This document shows positions 6,943-13,940 of a stretch of DNA of 33,920 nucleotides, piece by piece; within the stretch, counting starts at the first letter, position 1, and every line of letters begins with the position of its first letter. This DNA is from Thermodesulfobacteriota bacterium. GTDB lineage: Bacteria > Desulfobacterota > Deferrisomatia > Deferrisomatales > JACRMM01. The stretch covers positions 1 to 33,920 of the forward strand of contig JBFLZB010000028.1 in NCBI GenBank assembly GCA_040756475.1. Reading direction: 5' to 3'. The notes below the pieces were generated by a model. It was given only the letters and a program-made list of their open reading frames with translations. It was not told the origin of the DNA and did not search any database. Made by a program: the position numbers and the translations under genes.

Positions 6943-7058
6943 GCTCGGCTCCTCTTGCTCCAGGTGAGACGCCGAGTCGGCCCTCACGCTGACCCTTCCC
7001 CGAGCCCGCGGCCGTCGAAGTCCGCCCTATCTTCTTGCCCTCCCCACGAAAATAGTCC

Positions 7059-7088
7059 TTGACGCTTGCGGTGCCGCTCGCGTAAAAG
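7059..7088 (+). promoter_or_regulatory. Candidate promoter of the feo operon
   Basis: TTGACG (7059-7064), 18 bases, TAAAAG (7083-7088). It lies immediately before the Fur-box-like palindrome and 42 bp before the first start codon. Position and hexamers are suggestive only. Confidence 0.4.
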
Positions 7089-7091
7089 CTC

Positions 7092-7108
7092 TTGAAAATC
7101 ATTTTCAA
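7092..7108 (+). promoter_or_regulatory. Fur box
   Basis: TTGAAAATCATTTTCAA is a perfect 8-1-8 inverted repeat that contains the 7-1-7 core of the Fur consensus (TGAWAATNATTWTCA). It lies 22 bp upstream of the first gene of the ferrous-iron cluster, just after the candidate -10. The expected effect is Fe(II)-Fur repression of 7130-10786, and perhaps of the porin that follows. Confidence 0.85.
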
Positions 7109-7129
7109 TAATCATCGCGGGAGCAGGCC

Positions 7130-7441
7130 ATGTGCGTGACGCTGGTGGGCGGAATGGCTCGGCTGGAGAGGCCCTACCGGGACGAGGCAGAACTGTTGGG
7201 GGTCGAGCTCCGGGTCTTCAACGAGGGGGCGAACCGGCTCGGGCCCGCCGTGCGGGGGGCCGATGCCGTGGTGGTCTTCACCGGCAAGGTCTCCCACGAG
7301 GCCCGGCGTGCGGCGGTGCGGGCGGCCCAGGCCCGGGGGATTCCCGTGCTCTTCCGCCATTCCTGCGGGGTGTGCTCCCTGCGGGACTGCCTCGCGTGCT
7401 TGACGAGGGCGCGGGCCGGGGGCCGACACAGGGCGCCGTGA
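7130..7441 (+). CDS. DUF2325 protein heading the feo operon
   Basis: 103 residues. It begins MCVTLVGGMARLERPYRDEA and has a Rossmann-like alternation with DAVVVFTGKVSHEARRAAVRAA and IPVLFRHSCGVCSLRDCL, the DUF2325 signature. Cysteines in SCGVCSLRDCLAC give a cluster of four near the C-terminus that could bind metal. It is the first gene after the Fur box and overlaps the next by four bases (GTGA), so it is part of the iron regulon. The family's biochemical role is not established; a part in iron handling or in control of Feo is inferred from position alone. Confidence 0.8.
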   Translation: MCVTLVGGMARLERPYRDEAELLGVELRVFNEGANRLGPAVRGADAVVVFTGKVSHEARRAAVRAAQARGIPVLFRHSCGVCSLRDCLACLTRARAGGRHRAP

Positions 7442-7779
7442 AGGTCTTCTGCCACCACGTGTACGAGTTCAAGAAGGGGCTTCGCAACCTGGTCCTCCAC
7501 ACCACCCGGGCGAAGCACCGGGAGGCCATCGAGGCGAAGCTTGAGGCCGAGGGGATCCGCTACCTCGTCCATCCCCTCGGAAACGGCAGCATCAACGTCT
7601 TCTTCGGCAACGCTGTGTGCATGGAGGTGCTGCGGCGCATCGGCGTGGGGAACCTGTCTCGCCTTAGCGACGAGGAGGACTTTCTCCTGGGGATCATGCT
7701 CGGTTACGACCGCCTGCAGCAGTGCGCGCGGTACTTGAAGCGCCGGGACCGGGAGGCGGTGGAGGAGCTGGCGGGCTGA
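7438..7779 (+). CDS. DUF2023 protein of the feo operon
   Basis: 113 residues from a GTG that overlaps the upstream stop. The product starts MKVFCHHVYEFKKGLRNLVLHT and ends near DFLLGIMLGYDRLQQCARYLKR, both typical of DUF2023. The centre is GIRYLVHPLGNGSINVFFGN. C5, H6, H7 and the C-terminal Cys are candidate metal ligands. No signal peptide or membrane segment is visible, so it is cytosolic. Known family members often sit next to feoA/feoB in anaerobes; their function is unknown. Translational coupling to DUF2325 suggests the two act together. Confidence 0.8.
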   Translation: MKVFCHHVYEFKKGLRNLVLHTTRAKHREAIEAKLEAEGIRYLVHPLGNGSINVFFGNAVCMEVLRRIGVGNLSRLSDEEDFLLGIMLGYDRLQQCARYLKRRDREAVEELAG

Positions 7780-7859
7780 CGCGCCCCGAAAACCGGGCAG
7801 GGCGTCGCCCTGGAAGAGAGATTTCACCGTTGGACCAGGCGCGCGGAGGTGCACAGGTG

Positions 7860-8117
7860 ATGATCCCCTTGGGACTGCTCAGCCCGGGCGAACGGGCCGA
7901 GATCGCAGACGTCGGCCCCCTCGGGGGATGCGGGAGCGGCTGCGGGAAGAAGGGATCGGCGGGCAGCCGGGTCGAGGATGTGGGCCTGCGCGCCGGCAAG
8001 GTGGTGGAGATGCTAACCAACGGCAGCGGCGGGCCGATCCTGCTCAAGGTGGACGAGTCCCGGATCGCGCTCGGGCGCGGCGTGGCCATGAAGATCCTGG
8101 TGAGGAGGCAGTCATGA
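7860..8117 (+). CDS. feoA: FeoA-domain protein with Cys-rich insert
   Basis: 85 residues. An SH3-like FeoA domain: LGLLSPGERAEIADV at the start, VEDVGLRAGKVVEML in the middle and LLKVDESRIALGRGVAMKILV at the end. Unlike the second FeoA it carries an insert after residue 20, GGCGSGCGKKG, with two Cys spaced C-x3-C. A GTG three bases upstream is an alternative start; the ATG is kept although GGAGG spacing fits both. It overlaps the next gene (ATGA). FeoA proteins bind or modulate the FeoB channel on the cytoplasmic side. The Cys pair might sense iron or redox state; that is inference. Confidence 0.82.
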   Translation: MIPLGLLSPGERAEIADVGPLGGCGSGCGKKGSAGSRVEDVGLRAGKVVEMLTNGSGGPILLKVDESRIALGRGVAMKILVRRQS

Positions 8118-8341
8118 ACCTGGGAAGGCTCAAGCCCGGCGAGTCGGGCAGGATCACCGCCATCGGTGCGGTCGGACCCCTCAAGCGGCGGCTCATGGAC
8201 ATGGGCGTGCTGGTGGGGGAGGTGGTGAAGGTGGTGAAGGTCGCTCCTTTGGGGGACCCCATGGAGGTGACGGTCAAGAACTACCAGCTCTCGCTGCGCA
8301 AGAAGGAGGCGGAGGGCATCGCGGTGGAGGTGCTGCCATGA
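8114..8341 (+). CDS. feoA: FeoA-domain protein, canonical
   Basis: 75 residues, the normal FeoA length. It reads MNLGRLKPGESGRITAIGAVGPLKRRLMDMGVLVGEVVKV and ends with NYQLSLRKKEAEGIAVEVLP. All parts of the small beta-barrel are present, with the RRLMDMGV helix typical of FeoA. It overlaps both neighbours by four bases (ATGA), so two FeoA proteins and FeoB should be made in a coupled way. The pair probably both contact FeoB, with the Cys-bearing version being the specialised one. Confidence 0.9.
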   Translation: MNLGRLKPGESGRITAIGAVGPLKRRLMDMGVLVGEVVKVVKVAPLGDPMEVTVKNYQLSLRKKEAEGIAVEVLP

Positions 8342-10641
8342 GCGCGAACCCCAGGCTCGACGAACACCCCGGACAGCGCCGCGCCGGCGCCCCGGCCTCC
8401 CCGCCCCCCCACCTGCGGCCCGTGGTCCAGCGGCCCCTCACCGTGGCCGTGGCCGGAAACCCCAACGCGGGCAAGTCCACCCTGATCAACGCCCTGGCCG
8501 GCTCCCGCCTGCACGTGGGGAACTGGCCCGGGGTCACGGTGGAGAAGAAGGAAGCCCAACTCGAGGTGGGCGGCCGCAAGGTCCGGCTCGTGGACCTGCC
8601 GGGTGCCTACTCCCTCTCCCCCTATAGCCAGGAGGAGATCATCGCCCGGGACTTCCTGGTCTCGGATCGGCCCGACGTGGTGGTGAACGTGGTGGACGCC
8701 ACCAACCTGGAGCGCAACCTCTACCTCACCGTGCAGCTCCTGGAACTCGGCATCCCCGTGGTACTGGCGCTCAACATCTACGACGAGGCCGAGGCCAAGG
8801 GCTACCGGATCGACGTGGCGGGCATGGCGGAGCGCCTGGGGGCGGCGGTGGTGCCCACGGTGGCCACCAAGAACCGGGGGATCCGGGAGCTCCTGGACGC
8901 GGTACTCACGGCGGCCTCCGACCCGGATACCCACCGGCCGAAGCGTCTGGGGTACGGCCCCGACGTGGACGCCGCGGAGGACCAGGTGTCCGCCGTCCTC
9001 CGGGACCGCCACCCCCTGGCGGCGGCGCGCTTCCCCGAGCGCTGGCTCGCCCTCAAGGCCATCGAGGGGGACCGCCACGTGCTCGAGGCCCTGGCGGAGG
9101 AGGAAGAGGCGCCGCCCCCTCCCCTTCCGGTGGACGACGCCCTGGCCCACCTGCGGCGGGCCCACGGGGAGGACGTGGAGGCTCTCCTGGCCGACGCACG
9201 TTACGCGCTGGCCTCGGGGCTGACCCGGGAGGTGCTCACCCGGCCCGAGCTCCGCAAGGCCGAGCTCACCGAGAAGATCGACCGGGTGGTGCTCAACCGC
9301 TTCCTCGGCATCCCGATCTTCCTCGGCGCCATGTGGCTCGTCTTCAAGCTCACCTTCGACGTCTCGACCCCCTTTGCCGACTGGCTCGACGAGCTGGCCG
9401 CCGGACCGTTTCGCCGCTGGGTCGAGGGCGGACTCGGCGCGGTGGGGGCGCCGGAGTGGACCGCCTCCCTGGCCCTGGACGGGGTCCTGGCGGGGGTGGG
9501 GTTCGTGCTGGTCTTCGTCCCGGTCATCTTCGCCATGATGTTCTTCATCACCTTCCTGGAGGGCAGCGGGTACATGGCGCGGGCGGCGTTCGTCATGGAC
9601 CGGGCCATGCACGCCATCGGGCTCCACGGCAAGTCCTTCATCCCGCTGCTCCTCGGGTTCGGGTGCAACGTGCCGGCCATCTATGCCACCCGCACCCTGG
9701 AGAACCCCCGGGACAAGGTCCTCACGGCGCTGCTCGTCCCCCTCATGTCGTGCGGGGCCCGGCTGCCGGTGTACGTGCTCTTCTCCGCCGTCTTCTTCCC
9801 GGCGACCGCCGGCACGGCCATTTGGTCCCTCTACGTGATGGGGATTGCCCTCGCGATCCTCATGGGGCTCCTCTTCAAGCGCACCCTCTTCCGGGGCGAG
9901 GCGCCGGTCTTCATCATGGAGCTTCCCCCCTACCGGATGCCGACCCTTCGCAGCCTCCTCATCCACACCTGGGAGAAGGGCAAGCACTTCCTGATCAAGG
10001 CGGGCACATACATCCTCGCGGTCTGCGTCTTCGTGTGGTTCCTCCTGAACCTGCCCTGGGGCGTGGAGCACAAGCGCGACTCCTACCTGGGCAAGACGGG
10101 GGCGGCGCTCGCCCCGGTCTTCGCCCCCCTAGGCTTCGGCACCTGGGAGGCCTCGGCGGCGCTCCTCACCGGCGTCATCGCCAAGGAGATCGTCGTGGGC
10201 ACCATGGGCGAGATCTACGCCCCCGAGGCCCTGGCGGCCGCCGCCGAAGCCGAGGCCGAGGAGGCGGGCGAGGCGCCTACCCTGGGGGAGGACCTGCGGG
10301 AGATCGCCACCTCCTTCCTCGGGGCCTTTGGAGCCGCGGCCCAAAACGTCGTCTCCACCTTCGGCGTGAGCAGCCTGGCCCTCGAGGAGGAGGAAGAGGA
10401 GGGAGGGGAAGCGTCATCCCTCAAGTCCGCCGTGGGGCGGGCCTTCACCCCGCTCTCCGCCTTCGCCTTCATGGCCTTCGTCCTCCTCTACATGCCCTGT
10501 GTGGTGGTGGCGATCGCCATGCGCCAGGAGTTCGGCACTTGGAAGTGGTTCGGGATCGCCTTCGCCTACCAGAGCGTCCTGGCCTGGACCGTGGCGCTCG
10601 TCATCTACCAGGGCGGCCGTCTCCTTGGACTGGGGGGCTGA
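8338..10641 (+). CDS. feoB: Ferrous iron transporter FeoB
   Basis: 767 residues, full length. The N-terminal G domain has G1 GNPNAGKST (40-48), G2 in NWPGVTVEKK, G3 DLPGAYS and G4 NIYD. A helical spacer domain follows (to about 310). The membrane part holds both gate motifs, GCNVPAIYATRTL and SCGARLPVYVL, and a further core segment with MPCVVVAIAMRQEFG. Between membrane segments a cytoplasmic loop is rich in Glu and Ala (ALAAAAEAEAEEAGEA, and EEEEEEGG later). It imports Fe(II) across the inner membrane. It is coupled to feoA upstream, and a small Cys-rich membrane gene begins one base after its stop. Confidence 0.97.
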   Translation: MSANPRLDEHPGQRRAGAPASPPPHLRPVVQRPLTVAVAGNPNAGKSTLINALAGSRLHVGNWPGVTVEKKEAQLEVGGRKVRLVDLPGAYSLSPYSQEEIIARDFLVSDRPDVVVNVVDATNLERNLYLTVQLLELGIPVVLALNIYDEAEAKGYRIDVAGMAERLGAAVVPTVATKNRGIRELLDAVLTAASDPDTHRPKRLGYGPDVDAAEDQVSAVLRDRHPLAAARFPERWLALKAIEGDRHVLEALAEEEEAPPPPLPVDDALAHLRRAHGEDVEALLADARYALASGLTREVLTRPELRKAELTEKIDRVVLNRFLGIPIFLGAMWLVFKLTFDVSTPFADWLDELAAGPFRRWVEGGLGAVGAPEWTASLALDGVLAGVGFVLVFVPVIFAMMFFITFLEGSGYMARAAFVMDRAMHAIGLHGKSFIPLLLGFGCNVPAIYATRTLENPRDKVLTALLVPLMSCGARLPVYVLFSAVFFPATAGTAIWSLYVMGIALAILMGLLFKRTLFRGEAPVFIMELPPYRMPTLRSLLIHTWEKGKHFLIKAGTYILAVCVFVWFLLNLPWGVEHKRDSYLGKTGAALAPVFAPLGFGTWEASAALLTGVIAKEIVVGTMGEIYAPEALAAAAEAEAEEAGEAPTLGEDLREIATSFLGAFGAAAQNVVSTFGVSSLALEEEEEEGGEASSLKSAVGRAFTPLSAFAFMAFVLLYMPCVVVAIAMRQEFGTWKWFGIAFAYQSVLAWTVALVIYQGGRLLGLGG

Positions 10642-10642
10642 G

Positions 10643-10786
10643 ATGGGCGCCCTGGGATTCGAAGACCTCTTCTGGATGGGGCTCGTCCTGGGCGGCGCCG
10701 CCTGGCTCCTCTACCGCTCGGTCCGGAAGAAGAAGGGACACTGCTCCGGCTGCGGCGGCTGCGGTTGCGACACCCGGAAGAGCTGA
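10643..10786 (+). CDS. FeoB-associated Cys-rich membrane protein
   Basis: 47 residues. One membrane helix (about FEDLFWMGLVLGGAAWLLY) is followed by a basic stretch (RSVRKKKGH) and a cysteine knot, CSGCGGCGC. This is the usual build of the FeoB-associated Cys-rich proteins found directly after feoB. It starts one base after the feoB stop. The cysteines could take Fe(II) as it leaves the channel; this is a family-level guess. Confidence 0.85.
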   Translation: MGALGFEDLFWMGLVLGGAAWLLYRSVRKKKGHCSGCGGCGCDTRKS

Positions 10787-10873
10787 GGGTGTGTGGAGAA
10801 ATCGTCGTTCTGACCGCGGAAAGAAAGGACCGTCTTTAGGACTTCTCACAACAAGAATGGAGGAAAGAAACCC

Positions 10874-12007
10874 ATGTGGAACCGTCCTGCTTGGTTGACC
10901 CTGCCCCTCTTGGTGCTGTTTCCCGCCCTGGCCCCTGGCCAGGGCTCCCAAGGCGCCGGGAGCGCCGCGCCCGCCACCCTGGAGGAGCGGGTAGAGGCCC
11001 TGGAGCAGCGCGACGCCGAGCTCTACCACACTCTGGCCGAGAAGAAGGATGCCGGGCTGTCCACCCAGATCGGCGAGCGCCTGACCATCTCCGGGCTCCT
11101 GGAGGTGGAGGCCGGCTACGGGCGGCTCACGCTGAGGGGCGAAGACGACGAGACCGCCAGCGATGTGGTCGTGGCCACGGCCCAGCTGGGCTTCGCCGCC
11201 CAGGTGAGCGACCACCTGGATGCCACCCTGGTCTTTCTCTTCGAGGAGGACGAGACCGATCCTCCGGAAGTGGACGAGGCTACCATCGGCTACGCCCGTG
11301 CGGGCTGGTTCGCGCGCTTCGGGCGGCAGTACGTGCCCTTCGGGGCCTTCCCCAGCCACTTCATCTCCGATCCCCTGACGCTGGAGCTGGGGGAGACCCG
11401 CGAGACCGCGGTGCTGGTGGGGTTCGGGCAGGAGCGCTTCTCGGTGGCCGCTTTCGTGTTCAACGGGGACGCGGAAAAGGTCAACAGCGCCGGCTCGCGG
11501 GCGGACGACCACCTGCGGGACTGGGGGGTGAGTGTGCAGGTCACGCCGGTGGAGCTGCTCGAGCTCGGGGCGAGCTTCCTCAGTGACCTGGCCGATACCG
11601 ACGCGGAGCTGCTGGAGGAGTATCGGCGGCGGGTACCGGGGTGGAGCGCGTACGCCGTGGCGCAGTTGGGTTCGCTCGCGGCGAGCGGCGAGGTCCTGGG
11701 AGCGGTGCGCACGTTCCGGAAGGGAGACCTGGATGTGGACGAGGACGGCTCGGGGGACCGGCCCCTGGCCTGGAACCTGGAGCTGGCCTGGGCAGCCCTG
11801 GAGAACGTGGAGCTGGCGGCCCGGGTGGAGGGCAGCCGGGAGTTCGCCCGTCAGCCCGAGCTCCAGTACGGCCTGGGTGCCTCCTGGGGCCCCTGGGAGC
11901 ACGTGAGCCTGGCACTGGAGTACCTGCGGGGCCTTTTCGACCGGGACTTCGGAGAGGGCCTCCGGCATCGCGACCTCGTCACCGCCCAGGTGGCCTTGGC
12001 GTTCTGA
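10874..12007 (+). CDS. Outer-membrane porin, LbtU-like
   Basis: 377 residues. Signal peptide (MWNRPAWLTLPLLVLFPALAPGQG), then a short coiled coil (LEERVEALEQRDAEL), then about 300 residues of alternating beta strands ending in the aromatic VALAF typical of outer-membrane barrels. Acidic loops (FEEDETDPPEVDEA, DVDEDGSGD) could attract cations. The layout resembles LbtU-family siderophore porins. It follows the feo genes by 87 bp with a GGAGG site, so it may be co-transcribed and would bring iron across the outer membrane. A general porin is the alternative. No separate Fur box is seen in the gap. Confidence 0.7.
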   Translation: MWNRPAWLTLPLLVLFPALAPGQGSQGAGSAAPATLEERVEALEQRDAELYHTLAEKKDAGLSTQIGERLTISGLLEVEAGYGRLTLRGEDDETASDVVVATAQLGFAAQVSDHLDATLVFLFEEDETDPPEVDEATIGYARAGWFARFGRQYVPFGAFPSHFISDPLTLELGETRETAVLVGFGQERFSVAAFVFNGDAEKVNSAGSRADDHLRDWGVSVQVTPVELLELGASFLSDLADTDAELLEEYRRRVPGWSAYAVAQLGSLAASGEVLGAVRTFRKGDLDVDEDGSGDRPLAWNLELAWAALENVELAARVEGSREFARQPELQYGLGASWGPWEHVSLALEYLRGLFDRDFGEGLRHRDLVTAQVALAF

Positions 12008-12040
12008 ACCCCGTGGCGCGGGATGCCGTCCATGGCGGGC

Positions 12041-12278
12041 GGCGGGCGCGGCGGGTGCTCGCGGCCGTCCGGGTCTCGGCGGTGGCGGTAAGCCTGGGGG
12101 GGTGGAGTCGATCCTCTCCTACCCCTGGACCATGGGCCACGCGGCCATGCCCGAGGCCCACCGGCGGGCCCTGGGCATCGGCCCCGGGCTGCTTCGCCTC
12201 TCGGTGGGCCTGGAGGATCCGGAGGATCTCTGGGAGGATCTGGCCCGCCCCCTCGCGCCTCGGGAAAGGGTGAGCTGA
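12041..12278 (+). pseudogene. metC 3'-end fragment, frameshifted
   Basis: Encodes RVLAAVRVSAVAVSLGG, then in the next frame VESILSYPWTMGHAAM and on to LAPRERVS and TGA, matching the last 80 codons of the intact MetC-like gene. One base is missing in the G run at 12096-12101, which breaks the frame. There is no start or catalytic domain. It begins 34 bp after the porin stop. Confidence 0.88.
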
Positions 12279-12351
12279 GGGCGACCTTCGCGGGGGTACC
12301 GTTGGGAGGCGGTCCCCCAAGAGGCAGCATGGCCCGCCGGATACCTACTCC

Positions 12352-12409
12352 CAATCGAAATCGACCCCGACCCCGACCCCGATCCCGATTTCGATTTCGA
12401 TGGGGACGG
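12352..12409. repeat. Hexanucleotide array 3
   Basis: About nine units: CGAAAT, three CGACCC, CGATCC, two CGATTT and degenerate ends. ATCGAAATCG and CGATTTCGAT at the two ends are perfect complements, so a 10-bp hairpin with a C-rich loop is possible. It lies between the convergent ends of the metC fragment and the HEAT gene and could act as a bidirectional terminator. Confidence 0.85.
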
Positions 12410-12431
12410 GGGCCGTGCTGCGGACGCTCGC

Positions 12432-13229
12432 TCAGAGGGAGCCGGCGATGTCCTCGAAGACGCCCCCGTTTTCCCCCAGGACCCTGTGGCGCACGGGGCG
12501 GTATACGGGCACGCCGTCGGGGCCGATCTCGGCGGCCAGCGTGCGCGCGGGGCGGGGGGCGGGGGGCTCCGGGGGGTGGGCTTCCCGCTGGCGCCGTTCG
12601 AGCCGGGACCGGGCGCGGGCTGCCTCCTCGGCGACCGGCCCGAGACATCCGTCGGCGGCCGTCTCCGCGTCCGCGCCGGCCTGCGCCCACTGGGCCAGGG
12701 CCTCCACCTCGTCGGGCCCGAAGCCGTCCCGGTCCACCTGCCCGCGCAGCACCGCCAGGGCGCCGTCCCGGAGCACCTCGCCCGGGTCGCAGAGGGCCTG
12801 CCGGAGGCGCTCCCAGATCTCGCCGGGGGGCCTGCGGCCCAGGGACGCCGCGGCGCACCGCCGCACCTGGGGGTCCTCGTCCCGCAGGAGCGGCCAGAGC
12901 ACCGCCGGGGCCTCTGCGCCGGAGAGGAACTCCAGCGCCTCGGCGGCGCAGGCGCGCCGGGCGGGCGCTTCGTCCAGGGCGAGCTTCTCCAGGAACTCCG
13001 CGGCCGCCTCCGTGCCGATGCGGGCGATGGCCTGCGCCGCCGCTCCCACCAATACCCCCTCCGGGCGCAGCTCGGCCAGGTCCACCAGGGTCCAGAGAGC
13101 GTCGGGGTCTCCCAGGAGCCCCAGGGCCTGTGCGGCGGCCCGCACCACCTCGGTATTCTCCGCGATCGTGGCCGACGGCATCTCCTGCCGGGCGACCCGG
13201 GTGGTCACGGTGCGGGTGCGCCTGCTCAC
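12432..13229 (-). CDS. HEAT-repeat protein, C-terminal part (downstream of an in-frame TGA)
   Basis: 265 residues if started at the GTG at 13229, but the frame is open and in phase back to a TGA at 13274-13272, where the upstream half ends. The product opens with a basic beta-like stretch (RRTRTVTTRVARQ), followed by at least five HEAT-like helix pairs: VVRAAAQALGLLGDPDALWTL, GAAAQAIARIGTEAAAEFL, RACAAEALEFLSGAEAPAVL, QVRRCAAASLGRRPP and VLRDGALAVLRGQV. It ends YRPVRHRV...IAGSL. No signal peptide opens this half, which argues that it is the tail of the upstream secreted protein rather than a free gene. No good ribosome site precedes the GTG. Confidence 0.65.
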   Translation of the reverse strand: MSRRTRTVTTRVARQEMPSATIAENTEVVRAAAQALGLLGDPDALWTLVDLAELRPEGVLVGAAAQAIARIGTEAAAEFLEKLALDEAPARRACAAEALEFLSGAEAPAVLWPLLRDEDPQVRRCAAASLGRRPPGEIWERLRQALCDPGEVLRDGALAVLRGQVDRDGFGPDEVEALAQWAQAGADAETAADGCLGPVAEEAARARSRLERRQREAHPPEPPAPRPARTLAAEIGPDGVPVYRPVRHRVLGENGGVFEDIAGSL

Positions 13230-13271
13230 CGTCCTCGTAGCGCCGACCCGGACGCTCTTGGTGGCGCCGGT

Positions 13272-13940
13272 TCAACGGTTTCGCACGGTGGCGTACCGCT
13301 CGCGCACCCGCACCCGGGTCACCTGGACCCGGCGCTTCTCCCGCACGGTGATGGTGTTGTCCCCTTCCGGGAGGGGAGTGTCCTCCAGGAGGCCGAGGAG
13401 CTCCGGCACGGCCTCCCGGTGGCCCAGGCGGCCCAGGAGCTCGGCGGCCCCGGCCCGCACCCGGGGGTCGGGGTGGGCCAGGGCGTCGCGGAGGACCCAG
13501 GGGTGCCGGCGCCCCAGCGCCTCCACCGCCGCGGCGCACTCCCGCGTGAAGGCCCGGTCCAGGCACGAGGCCGTGACCTCGTCCTCGGCGGTGAACTCGA
13601 TGTCCGGCTCCCGGGCCACGATGTCGAGAACCACCTCCCGATCCCCGAGGCCTTCCGGGTAGTCCACGGCGATCCTCCAGAGGATCTTCTTGCCCCGCCC
13701 GGGGGCGACGGCGGGTCCCACGTCCCCCTCGGCGCCTTTCAGCCGCAGGGCGAAGGTTGCGCCTGCGTCCTCCGATCCCACCAGGGCGACCTCACACGGG
13801 ACCTCGGCGGACAGATCGTAGGCGACCTCCACGACTCCCTCCCGCTCGGCCATGGAGACGCCGCTCACGACGGCCGCCCGCACGCAGGGGACCGCCGCCA
13901 GCCACAGCGCCGCCAGGACGGCTCCGAAGCGCGCTCTCAT
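13272..13940 (-). CDS. Secreted HEAT-repeat protein, N-terminal part (ends at in-frame TGA)
   Basis: 222 residues. Signal peptide (MRARFGAVLAALWLAAVPCVRA), then a beta-sandwich-like domain of about 95 residues (VVEVAYDLSAEVPCEVALV ... GKKILWRIAVDYPEGLG) of the kind found ahead of SUMF1-type and HEAT domains in secreted proteins. HEAT helices follow (CAAAVEALGRRHPWVLRDAL, VRAGAAELLGRLGHREAVPELLGLL), then a basic beta stretch (VREKRRVQVTRVRVRERYATVRNR) and TGA. The next HEAT repeats continue in the same frame after the TGA. The ATG overlaps the previous gene's stop (ATGA) and has GGAGG upstream. It probably acts as a periplasmic or exported scaffold; its partner is unknown. Confidence 0.7.
   Translation of the reverse strand: MRARFGAVLAALWLAAVPCVRAAVVSGVSMAEREGVVEVAYDLSAEVPCEVALVGSEDAGATFALRLKGAEGDVGPAVAPGRGKKILWRIAVDYPEGLGDREVVLDIVAREPDIEFTAEDEVTASCLDRAFTRECAAAVEALGRRHPWVLRDALAHPDPRVRAGAAELLGRLGHREAVPELLGLLEDTPLPEGDNTITVREKRRVQVTRVRVRERYATVRNR

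Larger units (their letters stand above)
12041..12502. repeat. Right copy of the ~500-bp direct duplication
   Basis: Counterpart of 6101-6602, same orientation, offset 5938 bp over the best-matching part. Here metC is only a fragment and the HEAT gene continues rightwards beyond the repeat. Identity rises abruptly from about 80% to about 98% at position 12102 and falls again after the array. Confidence 0.9.

Noticed and set aside
10787-10873. Second Fur box before the porin
   Set aside because: No AT-rich palindrome of the Fur type is present; the porin is more likely read from the feo promoter.
13272-13274. TGA as a selenocysteine codon
   Set aside because: The context is a low-complexity basic stretch with no redox motif, and the downstream bases form no convincing SECIS hairpin by eye. 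Nonsense mutation is simpler.
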